From: Acorus gramineus
Lineage: Eukaryota > Streptophyta > Magnoliopsida > Acorales > Acoraceae
Reading direction: 5' to 3'
DNA length: 64,000 bases
NCBI GenBank assembly: GCA_030737835.1
Contig: CM060849.1
Coordinates: 25,974,311-26,038,310, forward strand
The notes under the pieces are model-generated. The model was not told the origin of the DNA, did not search any database, and was given only the letters and a program-made list of their open reading frames with translations. This document shows positions 60,101 to 64,000 of the stretch, one piece after another. Position 1 is the first letter of the stretch. Every line of letters begins with the position of its first letter. The position numbers and the translations under genes are program-made.

Positions 60101-63100
60101 TCAGAGCGAGGGAGGGAGGGAGGGAGGGAGGGAGGGAGAAAGAGAGAGAGAGAGAGAGACCAAATGACACAGAAAGATAACATACCAGATGAAGTGACTG
60201 TTTATGAATACGTTGTAAAGCATGAGTCCAGCGCCTCAGAATCTCTGCTACATCAACAGTGGAATGGGATCTCCCACTTCTGTCAGCTACCCGATTAAGA
60301 GATTCATCATTCCCTTGAGTAGTAGTAGAATCTAAAGAGTTTCTTGAACCCTCTCTACTAACAGTATTAAAAGAACCAGCTATTTTGTCCTGATCATCTG
60401 CTGGAGTTGGAACCAAATCTCCAGGTTTATAAGAAACTTGAGAAGTTTGATCCATAGCTGCAAGTAAAGATGTCCCGGAGATGCGATACCTGAAACAGTA
60501 AATTTATATAAATATGGAAAAGAAGAAGAGAAGGACATCAATAGTACATAGAAAAAGGAACTTAGAGTTCACCTATGTTCACGATGAGCTATCAAGTCCT
60601 CAATAGGGCCCGAGGCAAGAACTTCATGTTGATCTGCAAACAGACATAAAGATGACCAATACTGATAGATTGAAACAAACATGATGAATCTCTAAACAAG
60701 AAAAAAAACCAGAGACTATCTCATAGGGAATTAAAATATTTCGCATATGAAACGAGATGTCTTGGAAATTAATGAAAAAAATCCAAACAGCAAAGGGAAC
60801 ACCAACTAAAAGAAGGTATGCTGCTCATAGTTTGAAGTGCGCCCCTGGGTAGTGCACATCCCTCCCCCCCCCCACCCCAATATGCGGCGCATGTGCGCCC
60901 AAGTTCAAACTAACTTCGAACAGTAAGAGGGCGTTCGAACAGTTCGAACTAATTTCGAACGGTAAAACCTACCTTTAGGTTCGGATTGCCGTTCGAACGG
61001 CAACATACCGTTTGAAAGCCGTTTGAACGCAATTCGAACGTCCAGAGGACGTTCGAAATTCAGTTCAAACGGAGGTTCAAACGGAGGTTTAAACGGTTGC
61101 CTTACTCTATGTGCGACCGCATATTCGGTACATGCGGCCGCATATTCCATGTGCGGACCCCACCGCACGTGTGGTCCGCACATGATTTTGAACTATGATG
61201 CTGCTATAAAAACAATGCCCGATGATCCTCAGATGATAAAGAGTTATGTAATCATATTATTTGAAAATGAGCATACCTTCTATGCATAGAATTACATACC
61301 AACTTCAAAACTCCTAACAACTATTCCAATAAAGGAGTGTCTATTGAACATTAAATAATTTAGGGAATTAGCTTTTATTATCAACAAGGGGTGACAAGGC
61401 ACATGCCATGCTAAGACTTATTAATGTTCCTAACTTCTTATACAGCAAATCAGGAGTGAGTCCCGTTTAGTACTGCAGAGTATAGCAACATATTCAGCCT
61501 ACAAGATGCCACTAATCAAGTCATTGGTCTACTATGGTAAGATGGGAAACGAACAATGCTTCTCATTATCAATATGAAAAAGGCAGTAGGTCTATCGAAT
61601 GGTGAGTGCATAGGACAGAAAGTTGATTTCAAAGTTCAAACCCGACACCCCCTTTTGGTTTGGGATAGGAGTGGGAATAGCCATTGGCATTTCTGATTGC
61701 TTTTTATATCGATAAAATCCTAGTAGTGCGTGTATGTTCACTTTTTTTTTTTTTTTTGTGTGTGTGTGTGTGTTTTTTTGTTGGGGGGGATGAAGGGGTT
61801 TACATAAAACCCCAAATGAAGTTATTCTAGTCTTTCCTTCATATAAGGGTAAAACTATTCTGGGGTTACCTAGTAAGAGCACAAATGATAAGGAATAGAG
61901 GAAAAACTTTTCCTTACCAATTTCTTCTTTGAACTTATTCCTATAAGGCTAAACCAGACAGGGTGAAACTGTGAAAGTAATGAGTATTTAAATTATTTCC
62001 ACTAAATGATATCTAGGAAAAATGCATAGGTGAAATCCTGGTCCGGTTTAAAACATTTGCTTTCATCAAACCATGGTACTTTGAAAGAACCATTCAGTCT
62101 CCTTAATGGATCCAGTCTCTGCACCCCCAAATCCATCTGCCTGGGACTATGAATGTAGATGAAGAGGGAAAAAAAATAAAAAAATTGAAGCCTGGACTGG
62201 TGCCATCAGGCAATGAATAAAATGGTCATCAGTGCACAAGGTCAATACTGAACTAAAATAAATAAAACATATTATTAATCTTCAGTTAAACTAAAAAACA
62301 GCACTTTAAAATGAGAAATGAAACCCTTAAAGGATGCTTGTATTAGTTCATCAATAATTAGTTATATAACAAGTACATTTTTTCCCCAAACAATCCATAA
62401 CCTCTACATTCCACACTCCCTACATCTTGAAGTATTTTACAAATTTGTCACGCGGAAGATCTCACTTTAGACCAGAAAGTCTCACTTTAAACCATCATTG
62501 AGACCAAAAAAACATAGTGAAAAGGAAAGGTGCAACTTACTTTGACGAGCCAATAAGGAATCCCAGAGGCGAGTAGCCTTTGATACCAAATGGGAGTTCT
62601 GACCCAAGGAGTTGGAGACACGATCATCCCAAAGATCCCCTTCCAACTTCTCTTTGCTCCTCAAATCTTGTAATTTTTCCAACTCTTGTTGCAAAAAAGC
62701 CTGAATGAGAGAACTTTGGGTCATGTATAATGGGATAATTTGCAGAGATTACAGTAAAATGACCAAGAGAATACAGAAAAGGAGCACAATCCAAGAACTT
62801 CAAAACTACCTCTTCGGCACAAAGACCACAATACTCAGATTACAGTAAAATGACCAAGAGAATACAGAAAAGGAGCACAATCCAAGAACTTCAAAACTAC
62901 CTCTTCGGCACAAAGACCACGATACTCAGAAGTCATTTCATGGGCCAAGCTTGACCATGTAGCTTGCCTATTCACAGCAATATTTGCATTCTTCAGAAAT
63001 CTCCTTCGTTCAAGTGCTATCCTAGCCTGTTTGGCATACAAGACTTCAGTTGAGAGTAACTGAACAAACCAAAAGCTACTTTATAGTCACTGTTGCATCA

Positions 63101-64000
63101 AAGAATTTGTACAAGATATAGAGACTTTTTAAAAAATCAAACCTAATGACCACGAATAACCAAATAAACTTTGTTACAAAAAAAATTCTCAGTCTCAATT
63201 ATCAGTGTATGACATTACAAGCGAACACAACAAAAAAGAAGGTGAAACCCTAAGATAAGTGATGCAGTAATGACAATCAATACAATATTGGTCATCCAAT
63301 CAACAAAGGTACAGAATTGCCAGCAATACCTTAGTCACAGGAAGTAACGTAGCTGCATGGGTGTATGACACATCTGTCAAAGAGGCCGGCAGTGGGTTTG
63401 AAGCCACATCCTCTGGAAAGAGCCGTCTGTGGACCTCTCGCAGGGCATGCACAGAGAGCTGCCACAAAAGCTCAACAAACCTGTAAAATGAACCTTCCCA
63501 AACGTCAAGCACCAACGAAGCTATATTTCATTTCATGATTGTCTATTAGTCCCATGTTTCCCATCTTCAACTGTTCTATGAACTAAGTTTTGATTGAAGA
63601 ATTCTAAGGGTTCGTTTGGATGTAAGGTTGGAAATATGAGATTTTTAAAATATTATGTTTCAAACCAAGCTTTTGAAAAGCTATGTTTTATTAGATTTTC
63701 AACCGTAGGTTTTTTTGGCCTAAAAATGAAGATTGTGGTTTGAAAAGCTAAACGCTGGAAATGTGTTTGGATATGAGTTCCAAAATTTTTAACTTTTCAA
63801 ACGCAAAATCTATCTAAACTCATATCCAAACGGACCCTAAGTTGATCCAATTCCCAACAATGCTTCATGATTGACAATGCATCACGCGCACACATTGCAT
63901 CTGCAAAGGGAAAAAAAAAAAAACAGGAACGTAAAAAGACCTGGGTCCACAACAGGTGGCGAGGGATGAAACCCTAGAGTTGCTCCTCGGGAGCGCTCCC
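57186..64000 (-). CDS. AUGMIN subunit 6, 5' end outside the window
   Basis: Eleven exons are visible: 57186-57247, 58431-58748, 59159-59390, 59492-59650, 59876-59986, 60186-60489, 60573-60633, 62541-62700, 62901-63026, 63330-63480 and 63941 to beyond 64000. They encode about 580 C-terminal residues; by recollection plant AUG6 is about 740. Augmin (HAUS in animals) recruits gamma-tubulin to existing microtubules, so that branches form in the spindle, phragmoplast and cortical array. Landmarks: [166 protein letters not shown] and [10 protein letters not shown]. Coiled-coil-rich segments dominate. Every splice phase is consistent. Introns hold several repeats listed separately. Confidence 0.95.
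57413..57472. repeat. Two adjacent hairpins in the last AUG6 intron
   Basis: GTATCCCCTCCTCACCGAGG and following bases (57413-57437) fold back. TCTTTCTCCTAT then G then ATAGGAGAAAGA (57448-57472) is a perfect 12-bp inverted repeat with a one-base centre. No function is known. Confidence 0.6.
60107..60158. repeat. (GGGA)n and (GA)n microsatellite in an AUG6 intron
   Basis: About seven GGGA units are followed by a GA run between exons at 59986 and 60186. On the gene's strand this is a CT-rich tract near the donor-side half of a 199-nt intron. Confidence 0.85.
60826..61197. mobile_element. hAT-type MITE in an AUG6 intron (372 bp)
   Basis: The ends CATAGTTTGAAGTGCG and CATGATTTTGAACTATG are inverted. 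A perfect 8-bp direct repeat ATGCTGCT flanks it (60818-60825 and 61198-61205). The interior has seven TTCGAA sites plus TTTGAA/TTCAAA variants, and three AAACGG motifs near the right side. It accounts for part of the unusually long 1,907-nt intron. Confidence 0.87.
62746..62927. repeat. 91-bp tandem duplication across an AUG6 exon-intron border
   Basis: Units 62746-62836 and 62837-62927 are identical except for one noticed A/G difference. The right unit holds the last 27 nt of the exon ending at 62901 and its GTAGTT donor. The left unit repeats both inside the intron. The intron grew from about 109 to 200 nt. Confidence 0.93.
63608..63837 (-). mobile_element. Tourist-like MITE, family A copy 2 (230 bp)
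   Basis: It starts GGGTTCGTTTGGATGTAAGG and ends ATATCCAAACGGACCC. A perfect TAA lies on both sides (63605-63607 and 63838-63840), as expected for PIF/Harbinger elements. It is the inverted relative of 22556-22786 and sits in the AUG6 intron between 63480 and 63941. Confidence 0.9.

Noticed and set aside
60826-61197. Repeated GTTCGAACGG palindromes as a tRNA or CRISPR signal
   Set aside because: Inverted ends and an 8-bp target repeat show a hAT-type MITE. TTCGAA here is not in a tRNA T-arm context.

Overview
The window is nuclear DNA of a flowering plant. It has spliced genes with GT-AG introns, AT-rich intergenic DNA crowded with small terminal-inverted-repeat elements, and the plant-only or plant-typical families UGT, MAKR, ATL, RTNLB and FAR1-type Mutator transposase. 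Several single-exon genes (UGT, both LEA_2 genes, ATL, MAKR exon 1) are very GC-rich at third codon positions, while AUG6 and the L25 gene are not. That bimodality suggests a monocot but does not prove it. No organellar or bacterial sequence is seen.

Layout. 191-4848: a Mutator-like element (MULE) with long inverted repeats, a 9-bp target duplication and a decayed FAR1-type transposase. It lies 228 bp upstream of a UGT88-like glucosyltransferase (5077-6498, +). 11018-11695 and 14602-15282 (+): tandem paralogous LEA_2/NHL-type membrane proteins with similar core promoters. 19155-20588 (-): a MAKR (BKI1-like) kinase regulator. 22.5-30.4 kb: repeat-dominated DNA with MITEs, a 0.75-kb tandem segmental duplication and a 1.1-kb palindrome. 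30777-31385 (+): an ATL67-like RING-H2 E3 ligase. 37427-42930 (-): three-exon mitochondrial ribosomal protein bL25m, with a second, short MULE 189 bp upstream of its start codon. 47768-49307 (+): five-exon reticulon-like protein. 49.3-56.3 kb: repeats plus a truncated Copia fossil. 57186-64000 (-): eleven exons of the augmin subunit AUG6, whose 5' part runs off the window.

The genes are not a pathway or cluster. They are housekeeping or signalling genes in ordinary plant synteny: sugar conjugation, membrane and stress proteins, receptor-kinase regulation, ubiquitination, mitochondrial translation, ER shaping and spindle microtubule nucleation. The LEA_2 pair is the only local gene duplication.

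I did not find a new multi-gene system. The most informative observations concern genome dynamics. Two independent MULE insertions lie about 200 bp upstream of start codons. One 91-bp tandem duplication copies an exon end with its splice donor in AUG6. A tandem duplication has each copy carrying its own later MITE, so the copies record each other's empty sites. There is a SINE with a perfect 15-bp target duplication, a hAT-type MITE packed with TTCGAA and AAACGG motifs, and an element set in (TA)n like rice Micron. Intron-exon borders were placed by hand from splice consensus, phase and family alignment from memory; transcripts would confirm them.
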